Below, in pieces: positions 36,432-45,038 of a DNA stretch of 64,000 nt. The stretch covers positions 248,001 to 312,000 of the forward strand of contig CAWFPJ010000012.1 in assembly GCA_963817515.1 (NCBI GenBank), in the 5' to 3' direction. The DNA comes from DATMNI01 sp963817515. Lineage in GTDB: Bacteria > Acidobacteriota > Terriglobia > Bryobacterales > Bryobacteraceae. A program made the position numbers and the translations under genes. The notes under the pieces are model-generated. The model had not been told where the DNA came from. It saw nothing but the letters and a program-made list of their open reading frames with translations, and searched no databases. Position 1 is the first letter of the stretch, and every line of letters starts with the position of its first letter.

Positions 36432-37580
36432 GTGTACGCCCCATCCAATCCCGCGGAACTTTCGGAGGCCCTTCGCGATGCAGCAGCCGGCGGCCGCACC
36501 ATCATGCTTAGCGGGAATGGCACCAAGCGGCGCATGGCCGGACCGGTGGAGCCCGCGGAGGTTGAGATTTCGACGCTCTCGATGCGGCGCGTGATTGAAT
36601 ACGAGCCGCGCGATCTGACCATTAGTGTGGATGCCGGACTGAGCTGGCGCGAACTGAGCAGAATTCTGGCGGAGAACCGGCAGATGGTTCCCCTGGACCC
36701 TCCGTATGGGGAAAGTGCCACGGTGGGCGGAGTGATAGCGGCCAACACCAGCGGCCCGCGGCGCCGGCTTTACGGCACCGCGCGCGATCTGGTGATCGGG
36801 ATGCAGTTCGCCACGCTTGAGGGTAAGCTGGCGCATTCGGGCGGCATGGTGGTCAAGAACGTGGCGGGCCTGGATATGGCGAAACTGATGATCGGTTCGT
36901 TCGGGACGCTGGCCGCTATTGCCGTGGTCAATTTCAAACTGATGCCGGTGCCGGAAGTGGAGCGAAGTTTCCTTCTGCCGTTCGATTCAATTGCGGCTGC
37001 CATGGCCGCGCGCAACCGGATCCTGAAGAGCCAGCTACAGCCCGCAGCCATCGACCTGCTGAATCCACCGGCCGGCGCCACCGTGGGCAATCGCGCCTGG
37101 CTGCTGGCACTGCGCACCGGCGGCAACGCAGCCGCGGCAGATCGATATGAACACGAATTTGCGCAACTGGCCGACGGAGTGGCTTACGAGAACCATCGCC
37201 AACAGACGCTTTGGGCTCACCTGGAAAATTTCATTCCGCAGTTCTTGGCTCACCATACCGATGGCGCAGTGGTGCGCGCCTCGTGTACGCTGAAAGGGTT
37301 GGAAGTTGTGATGGCATCGTTCGAAGGCCCGGCTGTGGCACGCGCGGGTTCGGGCGTGTGCTATGGCTGCTTCGAGCAAACCGACGCTGCCGTGGCGTGG
37401 CTTGGCGATGCGGTAAAGCGCGGCTGGAAGGCCGTTATCGAATTTGCTCCAGACTCTCGCAGGCAATCTCTGGAGCTCTGGCCCCTGCCGGGCAACGACT
37501 TTGTGATTATGCAGCGCATCAAGAATTTGTTTGATCCGTCGAATCTCTTAAACCGTGGAAGACTCTATCGCCGCATCTGA
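36432..37580 (+). CDS. glcE: Glycolate oxidase FAD-binding subunit GlcE
   Basis: 382 residues, start GTG 36432. It carries the FAD-binding (PCMH) half: SGNGTKRR, DAGLSWRELSRIL, YGESATVGGVIAANTSGPRR, and KNVAGLDMAKLMIGSFGTLA. GlcE works with GlcD and GlcF to oxidise glycolate to glyoxylate at the membrane. GlcF follows with a 26-bp overlap; GlcD is not in this window. It starts 13 bp after the holin-like gene. Confidence 0.9.
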   Translation: MYAPSNPAELSEALRDAAAGGRTIMLSGNGTKRRMAGPVEPAEVEISTLSMRRVIEYEPRDLTISVDAGLSWRELSRILAENRQMVPLDPPYGESATVGGVIAANTSGPRRRLYGTARDLVIGMQFATLEGKLAHSGGMVVKNVAGLDMAKLMIGSFGTLAAIAVVNFKLMPVPEVERSFLLPFDSIAAAMAARNRILKSQLQPAAIDLLNPPAGATVGNRAWLLALRTGGNAAAADRYEHEFAQLADGVAYENHRQQTLWAHLENFIPQFLAHHTDGAVVRASCTLKGLEVVMASFEGPAVARAGSGVCYGCFEQTDAAVAWLGDAVKRGWKAVIEFAPDSRRQSLELWPLPGNDFVIMQRIKNLFDPSNLLNRGRLYRRI

Positions 37581-38853
37581 ACAAACCGGTCTGGGGCCTA
37601 CGCAGTTCGATCTGGACCGCTGCGTCCACTGCGGCCTGTGTCTGAACGCCTGCCCCACCTATCGAGAGCTCGGGCTCGAAATGGATTCTCCGCGGGGCCG
37701 GGTTTACCAGATGGTGCAGGTTGCAAACGGCGCGCCCATCACGGATTCCTACCGGGAGCATATCGATCTCTGCCTGGCGTGCAGAGGGTGCGAATCGGCC
37801 TGCCCGTCGGGGGTGCCGTATGGCCGGATGGTGGAGGCTGCGCGCGCCGAACTGGAAGCGCATGCAACGCGAGGCTGGCTGGCCGGGAAAGTTCGCAGCG
37901 TGATTTTTGAGCGCCTGCTGGTCTCTCGCGCAGCTCTGGGTACGGCCGGAACGCTGCTGTATTTGTTCGAAGCCAGCGGGCTGAAAGCTCTGCTGCGCGC
38001 CATGGGCTCAGTGCGGCTGCTGGGCCGGTTGGGCGACCTGGTGCAACTGGCGCCCTCCGCGGAGCCGCCGTTTTTCTTCAGCCAGATCGGCCGCACGTTC
38101 TTGCCGGAAGGGCCGCGGCGCCACCGCGTAGCGTTCCTGTCCGGCTGCGTTGCCAACATCTCATTTGCGCGCCTGAATGAGGCCACCGTGCGGGTGCTGC
38201 AGAAGAACGGCTGCGAGGTGGTGGTGCCCGGCGGACAGGGTTGCTGCGGTGCACTGCATCTGCATTCGGGCCTGCGCGGCGATGCCCGCAAACTGGCCTG
38301 CCGCAACATCGATGCGGTGTTGGGCGGCGGCTTCGACGCTATCATTACCAACGCCGCCGGCTGCGGTACCACGCTCAAGGAGTACGGCGAACTGCTGGCA
38401 GATCTGCCCGAGTATGCCGCCAAAGCCAAGGAGTTCTCAAGCCTGATGCGGGACGTGACGGAGTTCCTGGGCGCTGTCGAGTTGAACTCTAAGATGGGGC
38501 GCGTGGACGCAACTGTAACGTATCAGGATTCGTGCCACCTGGCGCATGGGCAGCGCATTCGCAAGCCGCCGCGCCAGTTGCTTGCGACGGTACCGGGGTT
38601 GGTGTTTCGCGAAATGCCGGGCGCGGATCTCTGCTGCGGCAGCGCCGGCATTTATAACGTGGTGCAGAACCAGATGTCGATGCAGATTCTGGCTGGGAAG
38701 ATGGAGTCTGTGAATTCCACCGGCGCCAACATCATCGCCACGGCCAATCCGGGATGCCTGCTGCAGCTTCAAGCGGGCGTGAGGATGCACGGTTCCAAGC
38801 AGCGCGTGATGCACGTGGTGGAGATACTGGACCTGGCGTATAAGAACGCGTAA
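37555..38853 (+). CDS. glcF: Glycolate oxidase iron-sulfur subunit GlcF
   Basis: 432 residues, start GTG 37555. Two [4Fe-4S] motifs near the N-terminus, CVHCGLCLNACPTY (about 22-35) and CLACRGCESACPSG (about 73-86), followed by two CCG domains: GCCGALHLHSG with CGTTLKEYG, and CHLAHGQRI...LCCGSAGIYN. It passes electrons from the flavin subunits to the quinone pool. Overlaps glcE by 26 bp. Confidence 0.93.
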   Translation: MEDSIAASEQTGLGPTQFDLDRCVHCGLCLNACPTYRELGLEMDSPRGRVYQMVQVANGAPITDSYREHIDLCLACRGCESACPSGVPYGRMVEAARAELEAHATRGWLAGKVRSVIFERLLVSRAALGTAGTLLYLFEASGLKALLRAMGSVRLLGRLGDLVQLAPSAEPPFFFSQIGRTFLPEGPRRHRVAFLSGCVANISFARLNEATVRVLQKNGCEVVVPGGQGCCGALHLHSGLRGDARKLACRNIDAVLGGGFDAIITNAAGCGTTLKEYGELLADLPEYAAKAKEFSSLMRDVTEFLGAVELNSKMGRVDATVTYQDSCHLAHGQRIRKPPRQLLATVPGLVFREMPGADLCCGSAGIYNVVQNQMSMQILAGKMESVNSTGANIIATANPGCLLQLQAGVRMHGSKQRVMHVVEILDLAYKNA

Positions 38854-38924
38854 CGCCGGCGATCTCTTGTCGCCGGTGGTTTGTTATAAGTTCAAAGGCA
38901 CCGGCGGCGAGACCGCCGGCGTTA
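38850..38924. repeat. Long imperfect inverted repeat between convergent genes (family C)
   Basis: The arms 38850-38878 and 38898-38924 pair over about 27 bp with a few mismatches; each is built on GTAACGCCGGCG / CGCCGGCGTTAC. The right half also contains the smaller perfect hairpin CCGGCGG-CGAGA-CCGCCGG. The glcF stop lies in the left arm, and the restored end of the ABC exporter runs through the right arm. It could act as a bidirectional terminator. A related 26-bp sequence occurs in coding DNA at 46351-46376. Confidence 0.75.
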
Positions 38925-40741
38925 CAACTGCCCGAAACTCCTGGTCTTTGTACTGCAGCTGGTATAGCTTCCAGTAAATGCCGCGCTGCGGCCAGCAACT
39001 CCTGGTGCGTGCCGGATTCGCGCAGCTTGCCTTTGTGCATCACCAGAATGCGGTCGGCGCGCTGGATGGTGGAAAGCCGGTGCGCGATTACGATCGACGT
39101 TCTGCCTTCCACCATACGGCTGAGGGCCTGGCGCACGCGGAGTTCGGTTTCGGTGTCGACGCTTGACGTGGCTTCATCCAGAATCAGGTATCGCGGGTTG
39201 TGGGCCAAGGCGCGGGCGAAGCTGATCAACTGCTTCTGGCCGGTGGAAAGGCCGCTACCGCGCTCGCGAATGGGATGGCCGAAGCCCTCCGGCAGAGTGC
39301 GGATAAAGTCCAGCAGGTTGACCTGCCCGGCGGCGGCCTCCACCTCTTCGCGGCGGATGGTTTCGGTCCCCAGCCGGATGTTGTCCTCCAGCGTTCCGGT
39401 GAACAGGTACGGGTCTTGCAGCACCACGCCGAACTGGCGGCGCAGGTCCCGCGGTTCGAATTCCCGGATATCCACGCCGCCGATTCGGATGCTGCCCTTC
39501 TGCACATCGTAGAACCGCAGCAGCAGACTGATCAGCGTGGTCTTCCCCGCTCCGGTATGGCCCACCACCGCGATGGTCTCGCCCGGCGCAATCGTGAAGC
39601 TCACGTCGCGCAGCACCCAATCGTCCTCTTTGTAGGCGAACCAGACGTGGTCGAACTGAATCTCGGCAATGGCGTTGGGCGCGGTGCGCGGGGCCGAAGG
39701 CGGCAGAACCTCGGCTTCGGTATCCAGCAGTTTGAAAACCCGCTCGGAGGAGGCCATGGCGGATTGCAGAATGTTGTACTTCTCGCTCAGATCCTGGATG
39801 GGCCGGAAGAAACGCAATCCGTATTGCAGAAACGCCACTACCACTCCCAGCGTCAGGCGGCCGGCCTGAACGCGCAGGCCGCCATAGGTCAAAATGGCCG
39901 CCAGTGCCAGCATGGAAATGAATTCCACCACCGGATAAAACCAGCCGTAAGCCGTGATGGCGTCTTTGAATGCGTTCATGTGCTCGCGGTTGACGCCGTC
40001 GAATTCCTGGGCGCTACGCCGTTCGCGATTGAAGAGTTGCAGCACTACGATGCCGGTGATGTGCTCCTGCAGGTAGGAATTGATCTTGGCGATGGCGATG
40101 CGGATCCGCCGGTAGCTCTCGGTCACGCTGCGGCGAAATACCACAGTGGTGAGAATGACAAACGGCATGGCCGCCAGCATGATTCCGGTCAGCAGCGGGC
40201 TGAGATCGAACATGATGGCCAGAATAAAGAACAGGGCCAGAAGGTCGCCCAGAATGGTGACCAGTCCAGAAGCGAACAGGTCGTTGAGTACATCCACGTC
40301 GGTAGTGACGCGCGTCACCAGGCGGCCTACGGGATTGCGGTCGAAGAATGCCAGGTCCAAGTGCTGCAGATGTTCCATGAGCTGCTTGCGCAGGTCGAAC
40401 ATGGCAAGCTGCCCGGTGTACTGCATGGTGTACATCTGTACGAACTCGGAGACGAAAGTTCCGGCCAGAACGCCGAGGTAAAGCATGCCGATGGTGGTCA
40501 GGCCGCGGTATGCGTCGGGCGGCAGCAGGCGGTCGAGGAAGGTGGGGAGGCGATGCAGGTCCGGCTGGAGGTAGCGGTCGACGGCGATGCGGGTAAGGAG
40601 CGGGCCCACAACCTGCAGGCCGGATTGAATTAGAAGGAAAATCAGGGAGATGCCGACCAGCAACCGGTAGGGGCGCATATAGCCCAGGAGCCGGCGCATC
40701 AACCGGGAATCGTATGCTTTGCCAAGTACCTCTTCTTCCAT
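38884..40741 (-). CDS. MsbA-like ABC exporter (fused permease and ATPase), C-terminus shifted by one extra base
   Basis: About 618 residues after removing one base near 38986, which restores the family-typical end RGIYWKLYQLQYKDQEF in place of an unrelated tail. The transmembrane domain spans about 20-330 with six helices, and the coupling region includes HLDLAFFDRNPVGRLVTRVT. The ATPase has Walker A GHTGAGKT (394-401), signature LSTGQ (a variant of LSGGQ), Walker B YLILDE (518-523) and switch histidine in AHRLST. A homodimer would export a lipid, glycolipid or drug across the inner membrane; substrate unknown. Confidence 0.9.
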
Positions 40742-40811
40742 TAACTCCAGTCTAACTTGACAAGTGATATATTACCGGGCGAATGGATTGGTATGATAAC
40801 TGTAGCGTAGT
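40742..40811. promoter_or_regulatory. Divergent promoter region between ABC exporter and exosortase
   Basis: A 70-bp A/T-richer gap. TTGACA at 40757-40762 and TATGAT at 40792-40797 are present on the plus strand, but their spacing (29 bp) is too long to be one promoter; the TATGAT alone is a possible -10 for the exosortase. Confidence 0.3.
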
Positions 40812-41681
40812 ATGACTCCTGTCTTGGAACATCCCTCGAAAGTACAGTTGCCCTGGACTAAGCTTGCGTGGTTCGGAGTGATCCTGGTCGTGTGCTACGC
40901 GCCCATTCTCAAGGCCTTGATCCACAAGTGGAATAACGATCCCGACATGGGCCACGGCTTCTTCGTTCCGCTGATCGCGGGATTCATCGTCTGGCAGCGG
41001 CGCGACGAATTGGCGGCCATCACACCGAAGCCCAACTGGTGGGGCTTGGCGGTGGTGGTCTTTGGCGGTTTCCAGCTTATGCTGGGTACGCTGGGCGCGG
41101 AGATCTTCACGGCCCGCACATCCTTCGTCATCACGCTCATCGGTGTGGTGTGGTTCCTTGGCGGCAGCGAGATGCTGAGGAAGACGGCTTTTCCACTTTT
41201 TCTTTTGTTTTTCATGATCTCGATTCCGGAGATTATCTACACTCGCATCACGTTCCCGCTTCAAATCCTGGCCAGCAAAATGGCCGATGAGGCACTCACG
41301 CTCCTTGCCATTCCGGTGTTTCGTGAAGGCAATATCCTGGACCTGCCGAACCAGCGTCTTTCCGTGGTGGAGGCCTGCAGCGGAATCCGGTCGCTGCTTT
41401 CGCTGACGTTTCTCTCGCTGGTGTACGGGTACTTTTTCGAGAAGAGGGCCTGGCTCCGCGTGGTTCTGTTCTTTTCCACCATCCCCATTGCCATCATCGC
41501 CAATGGCAGCCGCGTGACCGTAACCGGAATCATGACCCAGGTGAACCCGGAACTGGCCGAAGGTTTTTTCCATGAGGCTCAGGGATGGGTTATTTTCATG
41601 GTTGCGCTGGCCATCCTGCTTATCTTCCACCAGGTAGTAATCAGGATTCTGAACTTAGTGGAAGCGCGGAGGAGTCAATGA
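40812..41681 (+). CDS. xrt: Exosortase (XrtA/EpsH-like)
   Basis: 289 residues with about eight membrane helices. Exosortases cut proteins with PEP-CTERM-like tails and probably hand them to a surface carrier. The three catalytic positions are visible: Cys 189 in VVEACSGIRSLLSL, Arg 234 in ANGSRVTVTG and His 254 in GFFHEAQGW. The early motif DMGHGFFVPLIAGFIVW is also typical. The epsI gene overlaps its stop (ATGA), the standard pairing. No PEP-CTERM tail was recognised in any secreted protein of this window, so its targets lie elsewhere. Confidence 0.93.
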   Translation: MTPVLEHPSKVQLPWTKLAWFGVILVVCYAPILKALIHKWNNDPDMGHGFFVPLIAGFIVWQRRDELAAITPKPNWWGLAVVVFGGFQLMLGTLGAEIFTARTSFVITLIGVVWFLGGSEMLRKTAFPLFLLFFMISIPEIIYTRITFPLQILASKMADEALTLLAIPVFREGNILDLPNQRLSVVEACSGIRSLLSLTFLSLVYGYFFEKRAWLRVVLFFSTIPIAIIANGSRVTVTGIMTQVNPELAEGFFHEAQGWVIFMVALAILLIFHQVVIRILNLVEARRSQ

Positions 41682-42335
41682 GTTTTCTGAGAAATAAGTA
41701 CGCCCGCATCCTGACCATCGTCCTGCTGCTGCAAGGATCGGCTTTTTACGCTACTGCGTTCCGCGCCGAAAACGTGCCGCCGGTGGCCCCGCTATCGGCA
41801 TTTCCGACGCAGGTGGGAGGATGGCGGATGGAACAGGATGTGAAGATTGAGCCGGAGATGCTGGAAATTCTGAAGGCTGACGACACCTTGGACCGCAGCT
41901 ATATCAACCGGGCCGCCAACGCCGGCGCCTATCTCTTCGTTGCCTATTTCAAGACGCAGCGTTATGGCCAGGCGCCGCACTCCCCCAAGAATTGTCTTCC
42001 CGGTTCCGGATGGGAGCCGATCGAGTCCGATCCGATCGTTTTCGCGGTACCCGGCCGCAGCGAGCCCATCCGGTCGAACCGGTACCTGGTGGCGCACGGC
42101 GACGAAAAGAGCGTGGTGCTTTACTGGTACCAGAGCCACAACCGCATCATCGCCAGCGAGTTTTCGGCCAAGTTCTGGCTGGTGACGGATTCTATCCGGT
42201 ATCGCCGAAGCGACAGTTCGCTGGTAAGAATTATAGTGCCGGTGCGCAACGGCGATACCGCGTACGGCCACCAAGTCCGCGGTGGAGTTCGCGCAGGCAG
42301 TATTTCCAGACCTGGCGAAACAATTACCGGGTTAG
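41678..42335 (+). CDS. epsI: EpsI family exosortase-associated protein, frame shifted near the end by one extra base
   Basis: About 218 residues after removing one T near 42263, which changes a spurious tail into GDTATATKSAVEFAQAVFPD and a stop at 42333-42335. It has an N-terminal anchor helix (about 9-28), then AFPTQVGGWR, YLFVAYFKTQRYGQAPHSPKNCLPGSGW, and VVLYWYQSHNRII, all hallmark EpsI motifs. It is coupled to the exosortase by ATGA overlap and probably assists processing or polysaccharide linkage in the periplasm. Confidence 0.88.
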
Positions 42336-42378
42336 CCGTCGCACCGGCGAGCCCGCTTCGTCCCAGTTCAGTCCCACT

Positions 42379-43404
42379 TCAGTCCCAGTTCAGAATGACC
42401 TTGCCGGAATTCCCGGAACTCATTACTTCGAAAGCCTTCTCAAATTCGGTGTAGTGATACCGGTGCGTAATTACCGGGCTGATGTCCAGGCCCGATTGCA
42501 GCATCACGGACATCTTGTACCAGGTCTCATACATCTCGCGCCCATAGATACCCTTGATGGTGAGCATGTTGAAGATCACGGTGCGCCAATCGATCGACAT
42601 GTCTTGCGCGGGGATGCCCAACATCGCGATCCTGGCTCCGTGGCTCATGTTGGCAAGCATGTCGCGAAACCCGGAAGGGTTGCCCGACATCTCAAGGCCA
42701 ACGTCGAAGCCCTCGGACATTCCGAGTTGCTTCTGGACGTCAGGCAGTTTCTGCTCGCGCACATCCACCGCCAGCGTCACTCCCAGTTTCTTTGCCAGTT
42801 CCAGGCGGTAGGGATTGATGTCAGTGATCACGGTGTAGCGCGCCGCCGCGTGCCGCACCACGGCAGCGGCCATGATGCCGATGGGACCGGCGCCGGTGAT
42901 CAGCACGTCTTCGCCCAGCACCGGAAAAGAAAGGGCGGTGTGCACCGCGTTGCCGAAGGGGTCGAAAATCGCGGCGACATCCAGATCAATGCCCTCATGG
43001 TGCCGCCAGATGTTGGTCATGGGCAGCGCGATGTATTCAGCAAATGCGCCGGCACGGTTCACCCCGACCCCCATGGTGTGCGCGCACAGATGGCGGCGGC
43101 CCGCAAAGCAGTTCCGGCAGCGCCCGCAGACTACGTGACCCTCCCCACTGACGATATCGCCGAGGAAAAAGTCGGCCACGTTCGAACCGACCTCGACGAT
43201 CCGTCCTACGAATTCATGCCCGATCGCCATTGGCACCGGGATGGTCTGTTGCGCCCAATCGTCCCACTTGTAGATGTGAACGTCGGTGCCGCAGATGCCC
43301 GTCTTCAGCACCTTGATCAGCACGTCGTTGATGCCGATCGGGGGGACTTCCACGTCGTCGAGCCACAGGCCAGGCTCGCGCTTGCTCTTCACCAGTGCTT
43401 TCAC
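42379..43404 (-). CDS. tdh: L-threonine 3-dehydrogenase
   Basis: 341 residues from GTG 43404, the same length as the E. coli enzyme. Zn ligands Cys 38 (GICGTD), His 63 and Glu 64 (GHEF), structural zinc cysteines 93, 96, 99 and 107 (CGRCRNCF...HLC), and the NAD loop GAGPIGIMAAAV are all present. It oxidises threonine to 2-amino-3-ketobutyrate, which a ligase (kbl, not seen here) splits into glycine and acetyl-CoA. The glycine cleavage operon about 3.4 kb away would use that glycine. Divergent from the ATP-grasp gene with a 37-bp gap. Confidence 0.93.
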   Translation of the reverse strand: MKALVKSKREPGLWLDDVEVPPIGINDVLIKVLKTGICGTDVHIYKWDDWAQQTIPVPMAIGHEFVGRIVEVGSNVADFFLGDIVSGEGHVVCGRCRNCFAGRRHLCAHTMGVGVNRAGAFAEYIALPMTNIWRHHEGIDLDVAAIFDPFGNAVHTALSFPVLGEDVLITGAGPIGIMAAAVVRHAAARYTVITDINPYRLELAKKLGVTLAVDVREQKLPDVQKQLGMSEGFDVGLEMSGNPSGFRDMLANMSHGARIAMLGIPAQDMSIDWRTVIFNMLTIKGIYGREMYETWYKMSVMLQSGLDISPVITHRYHYTEFEKAFEVMSSGNSGKVILNWD

Positions 43405-43441
43405 CCTTCTACGATAACGTAGTGTGCTGAAGCGCGAGAAA

Positions 43442-44669
43442 ATGGAATCAGTGCCGAAACATCTGCTTCTTTTTGCCGCCACCACGGGATACCAGATTCG
43501 CGTTTTTGCCGATGCCGCGCGGCGCCTGGGCGTCGACCTCACCCTGGCGACGGACCGCTGCCACGTGCTGGACGATCCCTGGGGAGACCGCGCCATCGCG
43601 GTGAAATTCGACCGCATCCCGGAGTCTCTCGAAATTCTCCGCGGCAAGCATTTCGATGGAGTGGCCGCGGTGGGCGATCATCCCGCCCTGCTGGCCGCGG
43701 AAGCTGCGCAGATGCTCGGCACTCCATTCCATCCGCCGGCTGCCGCGCGCGCTTGCCGCGACAAGTACCTGGCACGCCAACTTTACCAGGCCGCTGGTTT
43801 GCTTGTGCCTCGGTTCTTCCGCGCGATCTCGGCTGACGATCCGGAGGCACTGGCGGAGCGCGCGCCGTACCCGTGCGTACTCAAACCGCTCGGCCTCAGC
43901 GGCAGCCGGGGCGTGATCCGGGCGAACGACAAAACGGAATTCGTCGCGGCGTTTCATCGCATCAGGAATATCGGCGAACATAATCTGCAAGTAGAAGGCT
44001 ATATTCCAGGACGCGAGTTCGCTATCGAGGGCCTGGTCACGGAAGGCCAACTCCAGCCGCTTGCTATCTTCGACAAGCCCGACCCCATGGAAGGCCCGTT
44101 CTTCGAAGAAACTATCTACGTGACGCCCTCCCGTGAACCGGCGGAGGTGCAACGGACCCTGATCGAGACCACTGCGCGCGCGGTGAAAGCGCTTGGACTG
44201 CGCCACGGCCCGGTGCATGCCGAACTGCGTTACAACACGCAGGGAGCATGGATGCTGGAGGCCGCAGCGCGCCCGATTGGCGGCTTGTGTGCACGCGCGC
44301 TGCGATTCCGTTCGGACACGCCACTCGAAGAACTCATCCTGCGCCACGCACTGGGCGAAGACGTTTCCCAGGCCCGCCTGGAAAGCCCGGCGTCCGGGGT
44401 CATGATGATCCCCATCCCGAAGGACGGCATTTACGAATCGGTGGAAGGAACGGAGCGTGCCGCGGCTGTTGCCTTTATCGAGGACGTGGTTATCACAGCG
44501 AAGGAAGGGCAGCGCCTGTTGCCGCTGCCCGAAGGGTCAAGCTACCTGGGATTCATTTTCGCGAGAGGAGACTCGGCTGAAGGGGTGGATGCCGCGCTGC
44601 GGCTGGCTCACTGCGGAATTGCGCTTCCGGATTGCCACCGCGCTGAAGACCTTCCTGCCTTCGGCTTAG
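43442..44669 (+). CDS. ATP-grasp family carboxylate-amine ligase, frame shifted near the end by one extra base
   Basis: About 408 residues after removing one T near 44612; the tail then reads LAHAELRFRIATALKTFLPS with a stop at 44667-44669. Without this correction the frame would run some 660 bp across an opposite-strand gene. ATP-grasp signatures: FDGVAAVGDHPALLA, CRDKYLARQLYQAAGL, PCVLKPLGLSGSRGV, and the metal-binding AELRYNTQGAWMLEAAARPIGG. Proteins of this type ligate an amino acid or amine to a carboxylate; the substrate is not evident. An alternative GTG start at 43424 adds six residues. Confidence 0.85.
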
Positions 44670-44671
44670 CT

Positions 44672-45010
44672 TTACGCCTTCGCTCGGGGCGGCACGAAAT
44701 CCGGCGGCAGTTGCGCGCCTTCGCCGAAGAAGTAACTGTCCATCTGTTGCAGCATGAATTCCTGAGCTTCCTTGGTGCCCAGGTTGAGACGGTACTCATT
44801 CATGAGCATCTTCATGTGCTCCACCCACATTTTCCAGGCTTCCTTGGAAACGCTGTCGTAGATTTTCTGGCCGAGCGGATGGCCCTCGAACGGGATTTCA
44901 TCCAGCCCCTCCATGTCGCGCTGGAACTTCACGCAAAACACTTTGCGTCCACCCGGCTTGATGGCATTGCTAATCTGATTGATCCCGCTTCCGCCGCTGC
45001 CACATCCCAT
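44672..45010 (-). CDS. YggX-like Fe(II)-trafficking / iron-sulfur protection protein
   Basis: 112 residues. The family pattern is clear: VFCVKFQRDMEGLDEIPF with the conserved cysteine, LGQKIYDSVSKEAWKMWVEH, and MLMNEYRLNLGTKEAQEFML. A 22-residue N-terminal extension (Gly/Ser-rich, with one Cys) precedes the usual start, so the true start may differ. Proteins of this family protect iron-sulfur clusters from oxidation. It is convergent with the ATP-grasp gene, 2 bp apart. Confidence 0.88.
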   Translation of the reverse strand: MGCGSGGSGINQISNAIKPGGRKVFCVKFQRDMEGLDEIPFEGHPLGQKIYDSVSKEAWKMWVEHMKMLMNEYRLNLGTKEAQEFMLQQMDSYFFGEGAQLPPDFVPPRAKA

Positions 45011-45038
45011 TTTCGATGCCCCCTAGTTCAGAATACTA

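Noticed and set aside
39200..40633. 477-codon open frame on the plus strand
   Set aside because: Antisense of the ABC exporter ATPase and membrane domain; Gln/His-rich shadow composition.
40757..40797. Consensus sigma-70 promoter for the exosortase
   Set aside because: TTGACA and TATGAT are 29 bp apart, too far to act together.
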